The position numbers and the translations under genes are program-made. Below the pieces are notes generated by a model. That model was given only the letters and a program-made list of their open reading frames with translations, was not told where the DNA came from and did not search any database. DNA of 64,000 nucleotides from Coprinus comatus (Eukaryota > Basidiomycota > Agaricomycetes > Agaricales > Agaricaceae). This document shows positions 26,200 to 37,688 of this stretch, piece after piece (the first letter of the stretch is position 1; the number at the start of each line of letters is the position of its first letter). Where the stretch lies: positions 186,001 to 250,000 of the forward strand of contig JAWPGT010000001.1 in assembly GCA_034638255.1 (NCBI GenBank). Reading direction: 5' to 3'.

Positions 26200-27451
26200 A
26201 TGGTCGGTTTCTCTAAAACCGGTCTCTGGTTGAACAAGTCTGGTATATATGGGCCAGTTACCGCCACCCTGGACTGGTGCGAGGTACATTATACTTGACT
26301 GCCTAGGAAGATTTCGGGGCGTGGAATTAACAAAGCTACTACTAGGCCAATTACCAATTCTCGCCATACATCGCTGAAATGGCAAATTCAATCTCAAATT
26401 TGTACACCATCGCCATTTCATTAATTGGGTATCAGAGCGTTATTAAGCAATCACTACCAAAAAGATATGCTGCTGGATATCTGGTGCGTTGGATGCATAC
26501 CAATTTCTTTATCCCGGGTTGCTGAAGGTGGTAAAGGGCGTTGCTCTCGTTGGTATTGGAAGCTTCCTGTTCCATGCAACATTGCTCTTTGAAGCCCAGC
26601 TAGCTGATGAACTTCCAATGATATATGTGGGCTCAATGAGTCTCTTCATTACGTTTGACGATGAACCAGGTTATGGCATTAAATCAACAAGAAGCAAACT
26701 TCTAGTTGTCCTTCTGATACTTTTCGATGTACTGTTCACATGGAGCTAGTGAGTACCCCGTGTTAGTTCAGATAACTGAAATTGCTCTTGATTCTCAACG
26801 TCATTGATGCAGCTATGTTTATCGGAATCCAATATATCATCAAGTCGTATTTGCATCCATGTTACTTGTGACCGCTGGACGCATTGCGTACTTGCTCAAA
26901 TGGTCTGATGTAGCTAAAAGAATACCCAATGAAAAGAAACAAGCCATAGCGAAGATCTTCGGAGCCGGTACTTTGCTATTTGGCATTGGGTTTTTGATTT
27001 GGAATTTGGACAACGTTTTCTGTGACCTGTGGATTAACTGGAAACTCTCCATTGGCTGGCCTTTTGCTTTCTTGCTTGAAGGTATGTATCCGTCTGCTCC
27101 TTAGTGTGATTGATACTGATACTGCTCTATAGGTCATTCCTGGTGGCATATATTCACTGTATGAGGGCTCTCCTATACATACTTAACATTCCTACTTACA
27201 CTTCCACAGGGGGCTGGAACGTATTATAAATTCATTGGCATTCAATGTGAGGGCCTATATATGATAAGTATTGTCCCATTTACTAACTTCGTCACAGATG
27301 CGTATGTAACGGCCAAAGCTATAGCTGAAAACTGAGTCTAATTACTTTGAACAGAACTCTATGTGTTAAGGATGATCCTTCCAGGTATACCATCGGCTGG
27401 GACTATGGTCTACCATATATCCAACGCGTAGAACATGTAAAGAAGAATTAG
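26200..27451 (+). CDS. YPC1: Alkaline ceramidase (Ypc1/Ydc1/ACER family)
   Basis: This is a multi-pass membrane enzyme of the ER/Golgi that hydrolyses ceramide to sphingoid base and fatty acid. The start MVGFSKTGLWLNKSGIYGPV leads to TLDWCEANYQFSPYIAEMAN, then GIGSFLFHATLLFEAQLADE and LPMIYVGSM, and near the end LLEGHSWWHIFTGAGTYYK. The H...DE...HxxxH pattern is the zinc site of this family. Six or seven hydrophobic segments can be traced. Short introns occur throughout, the last ones around 27100-27380. The stop at 27449-27451 gives a Lys/Asn end. With Isc1 elsewhere in the window it links to ceramide metabolism. Whether it prefers phyto- or dihydroceramide cannot be told from sequence. Confidence 0.92.
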
Positions 27452-27496
27452 GTAGAGTAGGGGCTGTACAAAGAGCAATAATATAATTAACTACTT

Positions 27497-28530
27497 TTAG
27501 TTTTGCAAGTCCAAAATATCCTCGATAGCCTCCCCAACCGTCCATTTCGCGAAGTCCAAAACTGCGGCACCCTCGCCTTCTAATGTGTCTGTAATCAACC
27601 CCTTCTCCTTGGACCAGTTAACCAGAGCATCGCGCACAGGAGGGCTGGATGAATCCCCAACCAACATCATGAAGGGTTGATTATACAGGGCATCGTCACC
27701 GTCTCCATGTATAGTTCGGGTATCGAAACCAACAATCTGCCGAGCAATTGACTTCCCAAGACTCTGCAGATCATCGTGGAAAGTTTGTGTTGATGTTAAT
27801 TCCGGGAGTTTGTGGGACTTGAGAGCGAGTAGAGCAAGAGAGCCAATGCGACCTTGGGCGGGGTCATTTATCGATCCATGGACGTACGAGGCCAAACGGA
27901 AAGCAATGTCATCTCCTTTAGGCTTTGACTCTACCACTGCCAGAGCCCGACGCAGGGTAATATTTTCTCCGACCTTGGCAATAGTATCCCGGATAGCTTC
28001 GCCCACTGTGCTCGTGGCTTCGGCAGAAGGGTCCGCTTTATTTAGAAGTGGAGCATTCCGGAAATCCTCCACGGACAACGGTTGGAAAGCAGACTCGGAG
28101 CATTGGCGAGGAATGCTGCACTATAAGCAATGTCTGCTGCCAGACGCCCAAATAGCTCATTCCTACCCACAAAGTCGGTTTCGCAATTGAGTTCGACCAT
28201 TCCAGTCCGAACACTTCCGTACCCACTTCCAGTATTCATGCCAACCCCATTCGAAAGCGTCGCGATACTAATGAGGCCCTGGTTTGTACTTCTTCCCTGC
28301 ACCTTTAGAGCCTTTTTAGCACCCGAGGCAGCGAGGTCCTTTTGCAGCCATTCAAGCGCGGCTTTGACGTCGTTGTCTGTTGCGGCGAGTGCTTCGCGGG
28401 CCTTCGATATAGAGACCTCTGTGATCTTGCGCAACTCTGCGATGAGCTTTACTGAGGCCTTTTCTGGCTGGGGTGTTGAATAGCAGCGAGTAGCAAGTCT
28501 GGTGGACTGACAGCGGAGTAGGTTGAACAT
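27497..28530 (-). CDS. TSF1: Mitochondrial translation elongation factor Ts (apparent -1 frameshift)
   Basis: EF-Ts exchanges guanine nucleotide on mitochondrial EF-Tu. The N-terminus MFNLLRCQSTRLATRCYST is a presequence; it is followed by the UBA-like helix LRKITEVSISKAREALAA, GLISIATLSNGVGMN and the core motif ELNCETDFVGRNELF. The next domains (ENITLRRALAVVESKP, SLGKSIARQIVGFDTRT, QPFMMLVGDSSS) are in another frame. The switch lies near a run of three A on the + strand (28086-28088): one more base would give PSLLFQPLSVEDFRNAPLLN in one frame. There is no room for an intron. Either the copy is damaged or, more likely, the consensus lost a base. The gene ends EDILDLQN. It is divergent from NAF1, 113 bp between starts. 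Confidence 0.88.
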
Positions 28531-28643
28531 TATGGACGCGACTCTTGGCTTCGGAATGACCAAAACCGCGATTTGTGGGCTCGGGCCGGTATGTCCGGTG
28601 ATCAAAGTGTTAATCAAAAATTGTTTGAGTCGCATAAACCAAC

Positions 28644-30478
28644 ATGGCTTTCAAAGCTCCCCAGTCATTACCTCAGGACCTCCTCCTCATTAGCGAGTTT
28701 GTTGACACTCCTCAAGTGCGGCAACACGCACCTCAGTATTCTAATGATGCGGACGATATCGCTAGTTCTGACAGTGAGGAAGACAGTGAGGAAGAGGTCG
28801 AAAAGAACCTTATTGCAGTAGATGAAGAGGAGGAGGGAAACTCACTGTGCGTTTTATCTAAATTGCGTATCTTCTTATTCCACTCTAAAGCATATACAGA
28901 CCAGGCTCAGGCTCTTCCTCCTCAAGTTCCTCTGATACAAGCTCAGATTCAGAGTCTGAAGACGAAAAAGACAAAGCCACCTTACTGGATGTAGTTGTGG
29001 GTGATGAAGATGACCCCGCTCCCAATGGGGGTGTACTTCCCCTGACAAAACATGAAGTCGTAGAGGCTACAATCAACATACCCGAAATCGATACTGTTGG
29101 TTCAGAAGAACACCTTGAAAAGGTTGGCGAAGTCATGTCTGTCATAGACAGCGTCGTCATTATCAAAGGACTTGCTTCTGAAATCGCCGATCGCCGATCT
29201 GACCGTGCCCTTGATTCCGACACCCTCCTTGTCTTTGAAGACCGTATGGTCCTTGGCTATGTGCGTACCTCTGCCTTGACCTCATTTCAACAGCTGATGC
29301 AACTCCAGGTAGATATACGAAACGTTTGGGCCCACATGCCAACCACTATATCAAGTCAAGTTCAACCAGAATTATCCCCTTGATCCACAAAAAGTCACTC
29401 TTGGACGCCCAGTATTCCATATCCCAGGACGCAGCAACTTCGTTTTCATTAGTCAAATCAAACAGTTTAAAGGAAGCGATGCCAGCAATGTCTATGATGA
29501 AGAGCCAGCAGATGAGGAACTAGAGTTCTCAGACGATGAAGCAGAAGCTGCTTATCGAAATCGTAATAAGAGAAAGTATGTCTTCTCCCTACCCATCCCA
29601 CTGCAGAAGGTTCTTAAACGAAAAAGACGAGCCGAATCTCGAGCTCGTTCCGTAGCGTCCTCCAGACAATCTACGCCAGGACCTGCGCAAATGCATGATC
29701 AGGACATGATGTTTGATTCTGTCTTGAGCAAGAGTGCCTACGATGAACAAAGTCCTTACGATTTAGATTACGGTGCAACTACTTCTCGCCCTTCACCCCA
29801 ACCATACGATGATCCCTACTCCGATGCCTACAACATGATAGGACCTGGATCTAACTCTGAACCTCGGACATCGGCATATACTCATATCCCTAAAACCAGG
29901 GAGGTAAATCATTCTAATTGGGTGACGTTGTTAGCCGAGGAAGAGACCGTGGAAGAGACCGTGGAAGAGGTAGAAGGGGCGGCCACAACAGTAGCTCGCG
30001 AGGAACCTTTCGAAGGGATGCTGGCGATTCAAGATCAACAGGTCCAACAGAGAACTATGATTCCCACTTGCCATATGTACCACAACCTGCACCGTATTTC
30101 CAGGCACAAAACTCATATCCTTTCAACACCATGCAACCTCATTTGCGATTGGAAGGTATTTCTGGATGGAACTATGGATATCATCCTGCTGACCAAACAC
30201 AAAATCACCAACCATACATGTCTAATGTGCCCGCCAGCCCATCTTATCATTCCCCGTACGCCGATGCCCCAACATTCATCCAGCCTCACATTAACCCTCG
30301 TTTCGCATCTACATTTGGGCTACACGCGCCCGCAGTTCCGCTACCATCTTTCCAAAGTTCATCTGATTCTATGAACACGCAGGCACACGATCTTCCGACC
30401 AATAACTGGACAGAACAATGGGCAACGCAGAACGCAGATCATCCGACACTAAAAAAGGAAAATAACGATCATAGTTGA
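28644..30478 (+). CDS. NAF1: H/ACA snoRNP assembly factor Naf1 (apparent -1 frameshift near the RGG tail)
   Basis: Naf1 holds Cbf5 and the H/ACA RNA in the nucleus until Gar1 takes over. An acidic leader is followed by the Gar1/Naf1 barrel: GEVMSVIDSVVIIKG, DSDTLLVFEDRMVLGYIYET, FGPTCQPLYQVKFN, RPVFHIPGRSNFVFISQIKQ and KGSDASNVYDEEPADEELEF, a typical Naf1 run. Introns fall after GNSL and after VLGY. The tail holds an Arg/Gly-rich stretch (SRGRDRGRDRGRGRRGG) and a Pro/Gln/Ser-rich end, but this part is in another frame from the barrel. The switch is near the G3 run 29920-29922, where one extra G restores the reading; the only nearby GT-AG pair is 31 nt and does not help. The stop is 30476-30478. 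Confidence 0.88.
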
Positions 30479-30906
30479 GCTGTATCATTGGACCTTGATG
30501 ATCGATGAGTGAATCGGCGAGCTGATCCTTATTTCGTTCAATCCATGTTGTACATAGATATAAAAAGGTACATGCTTCTTGTCCGCTTATGGGAGTTGCA
30601 CATGCTAATACCCTTTGCTCTTTTGCGGATCGAAGCTAAAATAAATGCTACATTACCCTACCCATAAGCAGATCGGTTAGGGTAATTAATTTCCTTCCTA
30701 TGACAACTGAATCGAGATCGCATTGAATAATGCACATGCAACTCCTAGATATTTGCACTTCGAGGTTTTATCTTATCTAATATCCATGAGCGTAGCAAAC
30801 GTGTGTATCAAACGTTGAACCATGCTGTACAACAGAAGGGCTATAAAACAGTCATATTTTCATAGAGAAAGTTACTGATAACAACTCCCCCACTCCAAGG
30901 TGTAGG
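30479..30906. other. Intergenic region, NAF1 / RNase T2
   Basis: This holds the NAF1 3' flank and the RNase T2 promoter with a TATA box at 30842. Two GATA-type words are present near 30515. No gene is seen. Confidence 0.55.
30842..30848 (+). promoter_or_regulatory. TATA box of the RNase T2 gene
   Basis: A TATAAAA lies 59 bp upstream of the ATG at 30907, a normal distance for a secreted, probably regulated gene. Confidence 0.5.
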
Positions 30907-32986
30907 ATGCTTCCTTTAGTTCTTCTCGCTGGTCTCGTCACCCTTGCAGCTGCGTCGCCGTTGGGCACATCACCTCCAAATCTTGCAGGTTTACTGGGCA
31001 GGGATCTTACAACGAGCTGTTCAAAGACGGGTACAGCGTCATGCCAGAATACGTCGGCGATCTCCAATCTTTGTTGTTTTGAGTCTCCTGGAGTAAGTGT
31101 ATATAAGCCGTTACATACCGTCTAATTACTGAAAAAGACATTGCAATAGGGCTTGTTGATGTTGACTCAGGTAAACTTATCTTGAAAATTATATCCTGAT
31201 CGTCCACCTATTTGAATTTATAGTTCTGGGATACCAACCCTGTTACTGGCCCTACAAACAGCTGGACTATCCATGGTAAAGTCATCTGTGGAATCTTGAT
31301 CATGCTGTTGCACATAATTTACTCATCTCTGATAGGTCTATGGCCTGATCAGTAAGGCGTCCGCGATCCACCCTCCGGGTTTATATCTTAACGTTTGTTC
31401 AGTTGCGATAGCACCTTTGATGAAAGCTGTGACCCAAAAAGGGCATACACCAATATGACTGCAGTGAGTTCCTCACCTGGGCACATGCTTAGTGATCTTC
31501 CGTTGAATCTAATTCTTGTATGGATAGATCTTGAATGCAAATGGCGCATCTGATACCCTCAACTTCGTAAAGACAGTACGTGAGAGGCTTTCATATATAT
31601 TATTATTTTTATTCATGTTTTGTGAAGTATTGGGTTGATCTCAATGGCGACAATGAGAGTTTCTGGGAGGTATGTTGTACTTGCCGACTTATCGTAATAC
31701 AGATCTCAAAAGAAAACAAAAAATAGCATGAGTGGAGTAAGCATGGCACTTGCATGAGGTATTTACAATTTATAACCCCAATAAGAGTTTATTATAATGT
31801 ACTATTTATAGCACATTCAGGCCTTCTTGTGTCCCGAGCTCTACTCCTGGTGCTGATGTGAGTTCTTATTTGTATCGTTGTGAAGCTTATTCGAGCGTTA
31901 ATACAAAATTTAGGCCACGGCATACATCCAAACTGTTGTTCGTTTGTTCAAGGTCCGTTCGGACGCCTGTGCAGAATCATTGTACACATCTCATGGATAC
32001 AAATTTATTTTAGGCATTACCGACATATACTTGGCTTGCGAATGCCGGTATCACCCCAAGTACCTCAACTGCCCGTACTAAGTCAACTATAGCTGCCGCT
32101 ATCAAAGCTAGTTGGGGTGTATGTGATGCCAGTTTTTTCCCCACAATCTGATCCTTTCTGATTTCTATACAGTTCACTCCGCAATTGGACTGTACCTCTG
32201 GTAGATTGACTCACATTGCTTATTACTTCAACCTCAGAGGGTCTGCTATTGATGGCACCTTTGTACCCATCAGTAAGTTAAATCGAGTGAGTATATACGT
32301 TTCAACCTTTAACTTCACTTTACGCAGATGCCCCTTCAGCGGGTTCTTGTTCAAGCAGCAACATTATTTATTACCCTAAAACCACTGCAACTGCTACGAC
32401 TACTGGTGTAAGCCTGCCCATCTTCGATTTTGATGGTTGTAAACTGAACTGAGGTGATATTTTATGAATAATAACAGTCTACTCCAACGACGGTATGTTG
32501 AACGTCTTCTAATCTTGAGGGTTCAGTAGTAACTTATCTCAATTGAAACAGACAGGTGGAGCTCTGCCTGCCAGAGCAACCATCAACGCCCTCAAATCTG
32601 GCACCAAAACTGGCGGTCTTCTATCAGCAGGAACTTGGTCCACGCAAACTCTCGCTACATACACTCTCAGTGGAACTGTTTCAGGCTTCACGATGACCTC
32701 GTCTAAAGGGAAATGTGCTATTGTCAGCGGCGCTCTCACTTGCGCTAGTAGTGTTACAGCAGGTACTTTCTCAGCGGTAAGTAATTAGTATGTCATCTAT
32801 TCTTTTGATATAATTTGTTGATTTGTGTCTGTGTAAAAGGTATCGTCCGGTGGTAACCTTTTGTTGGCATCTGGTGGCTCTACAGCGTTCACTAGTGATG
32901 GCACTCCAAGCGGAACTACGGTTTATACTGTCAATACCGGTTCAGCGCGTGCTCAGGATTACACACTCGCCATTGTTGGCGTTTAA
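30907..32986 (+). CDS. RNY1: Secreted ribonuclease T2 with a C-terminal extension domain
   Basis: This is an acid endoribonuclease of the vacuole or outside the cell. A signal peptide (MLPLVLLAGLVTLAAAS) precedes a cysteine-rich T2 domain with both active-site motifs: NSWTIHGLWPDHC (CAS1) and FWEHEWSKHGTCMS (CAS2). After a Thr-rich linker (TATATTTGSTPTTTGG) comes a beta-rich C-terminal domain (NALKSGTKTGGLLSAGTW to DYTLAIVGV), as in Rny1-like fungal enzymes. The coding part is split by many short introns; one exon is 21 nt (31150-31170) and the CAS2 motif itself is split. The stop is 32984-32986. Catalytic histidines are present, so it should be active. Targeting to vacuole or medium cannot be decided. 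Confidence 0.92.
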
Positions 32987-33861
32987 GTTCCTTATGTGTA
33001 ATCATGTTGTAGTCATGTATATATACATAGTGGTTTGATGAACATTAGCTTTGTTCAAATTAGTAGGTCTCTCGGGGTTGGCTGGAAGAACGTGTGGTAA
33101 AATCAGTCGGATCTGCTGATAGTCTGGTCTCATGGAAAGAACCACAATGGACCATATGCATTTACCCCATCATTGAAAAACCTGGAAAAATACAAATGAT
33201 TTAGAACCTATTGGAACCATTTGATTTTGGATTTTCTATCGAATAAAGAACGTGCCATGCATGGATAAAACGTGCTTCGATTCCCAGAGTTCACACATTA
33301 ATATTTGTGCAGAGCGCTAATTATATACCTTTTTTCTGTTGTTATGGTTGTAACAGTGATATGAATGATTTCCGGATAATTAACCTCACACAGGTTCAAC
33401 AGATGGCTTTAACATACCACATTGCCAAGAGATTTAGAATTAGGTTATCGGAGAGCCTTGATCCCTTGCTGAACAAATTCTTTCAATAGGGATTTCGGCA
33501 AATAGTGTAACTTTGCTTCGATGATGATATCTATATGTCATCTACAATATATGCATAATTCATTTATTGGTTTCTTAGAGAGGAAAAAACCTTGGATTTA
33601 AACAGGCTTTATAGACTTTTGTGCATGTAATAGAAGGTCACTGTTTAAACGTTTTTATGCTCAGGCAGGTAAGTATCCCCTAAGGATCCTGCTTCCGATG
33701 AGGCCATTTATGTAATTTGAATGGGGTATGTAGCTCTTTAGCACCGATATCGCCGCACTCTCTCCGTTGAAAAACTCGGGGTGAGGGTCAATTAGTAGAA
33801 CCTCCACAAGCATACTTAAGATAGATTAGTTGCTCATTGTTTCGGATACTGATTACAGAAC
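32987..33861. other. Intergenic region, RNase T2 / ACT protein
   Basis: This is the largest gap in the window (875 bp). It is AT-rich, with short open frames but no splice-supported protein, no tRNA-like fold and no repeat I could detect. It presumably holds the ACT gene promoter. Confidence 0.55.
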
Positions 33862-34414
33862 ATGCCTCCTCCTTCTACAACTACAGCGCTGCATCTTCTT
33901 GTCTTACCTGAACCTTTTTTTGTTGTGCAACTGGGACCAAATCAGGAGATTGCACCATGTATAATTCAGGACTTGACGAGTGGGAAGGGTGGATTTTTTT
34001 CAATAACAAGAACGAAAGAAGAGGTGTCAATTGTTGGAGAGGCATACAAATGGATGCCGGAACATTACAGGGAGCAGTGTGTATGGGTGTGCATAAAAAT
34101 CCGAGGGCCAATGGAACACAGTGGGTAGATTATTGTGGAGTAGATATAGATTGTGTGCTCAACTAGATAGGCCTAACGGGTATCCTGGCGGATCTGACGG
34201 CACCGCTGAAGGCAGCCAAGGTGCCTGTGTTTGCGATGTCAACATGGTACGTACTTGTGCTCTGCCTTGGTCGATGTTGTGTTGAATGTAGTGTAGGAAC
34301 ACGGACTATGTGTTGGTGCCGAAGGAGATGTTGGTGGATGCAGTGACTACGCTGGAGCGGGATGGGTGGGTGTTCGTACAGGGTGGTGGGAAGAGTCGAG
34401 TAGCGCGACTATAG
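33862..34414 (+). CDS. Small protein with paired ACT-like (CASTOR-type, ACT_7) domains
   Basis: Three exons (33862-34120, 34171-34246, 34297-34414) give a short protein. The first half has FFSITRTKEEVSIVGEAY, and the second has LTGILADLTAPLKAAKVPVF followed by MSTWNTDYVLVPKEMLVDAV and LERDGWVF. This pattern (SITRT-DEEVSIV, then ILA-L-PL-A-VPVFA-ST--TDYVLVP) is that of the ACT domains of the animal arginine sensor CASTOR and many uncharacterised bacterial and fungal proteins. All splice sites are GT-AG and keep the frame. It presumably binds an amino acid, but the ligand and partner are unknown and no aspartokinase domain is attached. The neighbours give no further clue. Confidence 0.8.
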
Positions 34415-34590
34415 AGGACTATAGATTATTTGTCATTGACTTGCTATCACTTTATACTCTTTCTTTCTCTCTCAGCCTAGAGCTCGTCGTTCAAGACGTC
34501 CCACAGCACAGCCCACGTTTTGTTTGTTGCCCACGCTATACATTCTGAGTGCTGACCATCAATCATTTTCGACTGCTCCAATACTCCTGA

Positions 34591-36943
34591 ATGGATCCAT
34601 CAAGCTCAACCGCGTCTGGCTCTAATGGCCGACAGAAGCGCGTTCTCCCTTCACGGACGCGACGCGGAGGGCCAACGTCGGACATTGCGATACAGACATC
34701 ATGATCTTGGAGCACCACAAGCGCAGGTGTACGTTTCTTCCGTTGCTCTCTGCCCTTCCTCTGTCTGACTCGGAACATAGTTGAGACGGAAGCTATCATA
34801 CCCCCCGCAACCCAGTTCCTCTTAACAACAAATTCAAAAATATTCTCCACTGAAGAAGACTCTGTCGACCCATCCTTCACCACAGTCACAAGCGAACGCT
34901 ACTTTGACCGTCCAGATGTTCTCAAGGCATATAGGGAACAGTTGACAATACAAACTCCCTCGTTTACCTATGTTGCCGATAATCCGAGTGTAGGCGGTCG
35001 ATTCAGACCTCGGGGACCGGAAGATGTCAGTGTCCCGGTTCATTTATTACCCCCTTGTTATCATTACTCATTGTAGCTGCGACGGCATTTTAGGCTCAAA
35101 TCGATACTTCAGATAGCGCTTATGAACGTCGGCATCGAAAGTACGAAACCTTTGAGAAACGCCAGCGGTTGCGAGAAAAGGAAAAATTAAAACATGAACA
35201 ATACAAGCTGAAGGAGCGCATAGAACAGTTGCGTATCATGGATGCCTCTGCATTTTTAGCCCTTCCGGCCGAGAACTTCTCCCCTGCGACCGGGACCGGG
35301 ACCGGGACAGAAGAAGACGAAGAAGACGTTACTGGTACCTCGCATCTTAATGGTTCAATTCCCTATGGCGAGGGCGAGAGGCGGCGCAAAGAGATGATGG
35401 ATATTGCACTTGCTTTGGAAGCACGATATAAAGTCCTGCTGCCGCCCAATAGGGTTATAAAAGCTCAACCTCAAACTGTACAAGAGCGCACGACCAAGAC
35501 CAATCCATACCCGGCCGTCAGTCGCGCAGTTTCGGATGCTGTGAACTCGGATTGGGAGGATGATTATTATTATGACCGGAAAAATGAAATACCCAAAATC
35601 AAACTCAAGTTGGGAGGGAACGCCTCGAGTTCACAGTCCCCAGCGCCCACGAATGCATCGCGATCTTCAAGACGTTCCGTTACACGGGCGAGTGCCCCGC
35701 CTTCTAGAGGACGCAGACATCGTACATACGTAACGTCGCGGTCTTCTACGCCCCTGGAACCTCCAAACGAAAAGAGCGAAATAACGGTTACTTATATCAG
35801 TTCAGAACCACAATCCCCGCAAGATCAGCACATAGACATTGAAAATGACGATGAGGAACCTCCTATTCCAGAGTACGACAAGGTAGTATTTCTTCCTCCA
35901 GTAACACCGATACAACATACGGCAACAGTACCTGCTGATGACAAGTCCGAAGTGGAACTAATACCTACACCTCCCCGTTCTCCTCATCGCTGTTACCTGA
36001 AGAACCACCTCAAAAGCAACTCCCTGTCCCTGATACACGACCTGCTCCTGCTCCTGAACTCAATCCTGTGCCGTTTGATTATGAGGCTGGGAGAATGGAG
36101 ACGGAAGAGGAACCCTTAATACCAGAGGAACTTTCTCCAAGAGATACACAAGCGAGCCTAGCACACAGCTCTCATGCCAATGAAAGCAAGGAAAGGGAAA
36201 TGGATACTTCAACTCCCCCAGCTCGGCGTTCAGAGGAAACATCAAGGCTCTTGGAACTAGCCAATGCGGTGCATGCGTTGACAATGTCACCTCCAATGGC
36301 AAAACGTCAGAAGAATTTCCATGAGGCTCCTGCTCATTTGGAATCACTGCCAGATGAGGAGCAGCCGTTACCTGAGGTTCCAGAAACAACCAGAGAAGAT
36401 TCAAGCAACAACCTTGAACCTATTCCAGAGGTTCCACCTTCCGAGCCGATGAGCATATCACCGAAAGCCTTGGATTCACCTACTATACCTACTATTTCAA
36501 TGTCGAATGCTGTCTCGGGACCTGCAATAGCTTCACGCTCTTCTGTACCGCCTAGGATATCAACTCCTGTACCTATCTCTGATCCTTTACCGCCCTCAAC
36601 TACGACATCGACCGCAACGATAGGTCCTAAAAGACGAAATTATACGGGTCGACAGCAACAAAAAGCTGTATCATATAAATCCTTAGAGACAGGTGAAACT
36701 GAGTATACCAACAGTTTGTTAATGATTGCTGGAATTAGAGGGAGTCAGAGGCAGACACAGAGACATCAAATGGCATTTGGGGTTAAAGTACCGGAGGATA
36801 TCAGTGAAATGAGGGATTTTTGGCTACCTGATGAGTTTTTGCCGGAAGAGGAGTTGATAAAGTATTATGGTTATTATGGACTCGAAGCACCACTTCCTCC
36901 CCCAGATGCGCAAGGATCTGTTACGCCTGCGCCGAGTACATGA
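34591..36943 (+). CDS. Sas4-like chromatin-associated protein (tentative; two apparent -1 frameshifts)
   Basis: The predicted product starts MDPSSSTASGSNGRQKRVLP and has an Arg-rich segment ending in HCDTDIMILEHHKRR, then SERYFDRPDVLKAYREQL, VGGRFRPRGPED, the basic helix DSAYERRHRKYETFEKRQR and LREKEKLKHEQYKLKERIEQ, a long Ser/Pro/Glu-rich middle and a conserved-looking end (RHQMAFGVKVPEDISEMRDF, LPDEFLPEEELIKYYG). The basic helix recalls the SAS4 domain of histone acetyltransferase complexes; that is a tentative match. Two breaks occur: at the G3 run 34669-34671 and at the C4 run 35973-35976. One added base at each joins the frames (RRGGANVGHCDTD; PTPPPFSSSLLPEEP). Splice sites that would fix either were looked for and not found. 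Confidence 0.6.
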
Positions 36944-37056
36944 GCATTAGAACGTGGATTTTTGTCTATACTTGTTGTCTTTATGTAACGACTTTTATTA
37001 TTATTATTTCCTACGAGTTTTCTCTGGGTGTACCACTCCTATCAATGCACATATGT

Positions 37057-37626
37057 TTAATTCTTTACTAAGTAAGTATCCTCCCGTGTGCCCCTCTTGA
37101 TCAGGTCAACGAGCCGCAATCGATCTTTGTCTGTTAGGGATCGGTTATGTTGGAGAATGATTTGAGAATAGCCGGTCTTGTGGCCTAGAGAGCCTTTGAG
37201 GTAACCTTTTGAAGAGACCTTGTATGGCTCGTAGTCACCACCAAAGGCCTTCCTGAACATTGACCTCTTCTTCTGAATCAGGAAAGGGAAGTGGGAAGGG
37301 GCACGAGGTAATGCTGAAACCATATTACGAGTAGTTTTGAAGATTTGCTGGAGGTTTGAAACTGGTTCGGGTTCGAGGAATTTTTCAACAACGTGCACTT
37401 CCGCAGCAGCCTCGGTCTCCCTGGCCGCGCGACGTGCTAGAAGGCGTTCCACCCATTCAGGTTTGGACGATTTGGATGTTGAATGTTCGGGTAGTTTTTC
37501 TAGTATTTTTGAATTTAAGACAGGGAGAATATAATGTGTGGAGGTGGACATACGGATACTTGAGGAGGAAAACCGAGCAAAGAGGACTGGACGCGTGAAA
37601 CGCGTGGAGCAACGGAGAGCGAGCAT
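37057..37626 (-). CDS. Unrecognised protein with a mitochondrial-type N-terminus
   Basis: This is a single-exon frame of about 189 residues. The start chosen at 37626 gives MLALRCSTRFTRPVLFARFS, an Arg/Ser/Phe-rich amphipathic leader that looks like a mitochondrial presequence; an upstream in-frame Met at 37683 would extend to within a few bases of the divergent PFA4 ATG. The body has EWVERLLARRAARETEAAAE, then a basic core FLIQKKRSMFRKAFGGDYEP and YLKGSLGHKTGYSQIILQHN, and ends REDTYLVKN. The small, basic character would suit a mitochondrial ribosomal protein, but I could not match it to a named one. Coding status is supported by length, leader and a clear boundary, not by homology. Confidence 0.6.
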   Translation of the reverse strand: MLALRCSTRFTRPVLFARFSSSSIRMSTSTHYILPVLNSKILEKLPEHSTSKSSKPEWVERLLARRAARETEAAAEVHVVEKFLEPEPVSNLQQIFKTTRNMVSALPRAPSHFPFLIQKKRSMFRKAFGGDYEPYKVSSKGYLKGSLGHKTGYSQIILQHNRSLTDKDRLRLVDLIKRGTREDTYLVKN

Positions 37627-37688
37627 TTGTGGAAGGAAAGGAAAAGAGGGATTTCCATATACGGACAGGTTCTCTCTCTTCAACTGCG

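Noticed and set aside
33307..33489. Open frame in the gap after RNase T2
   Set aside because: Sixty codons without splice partners or recognisable motif; base composition like the surrounding spacer.
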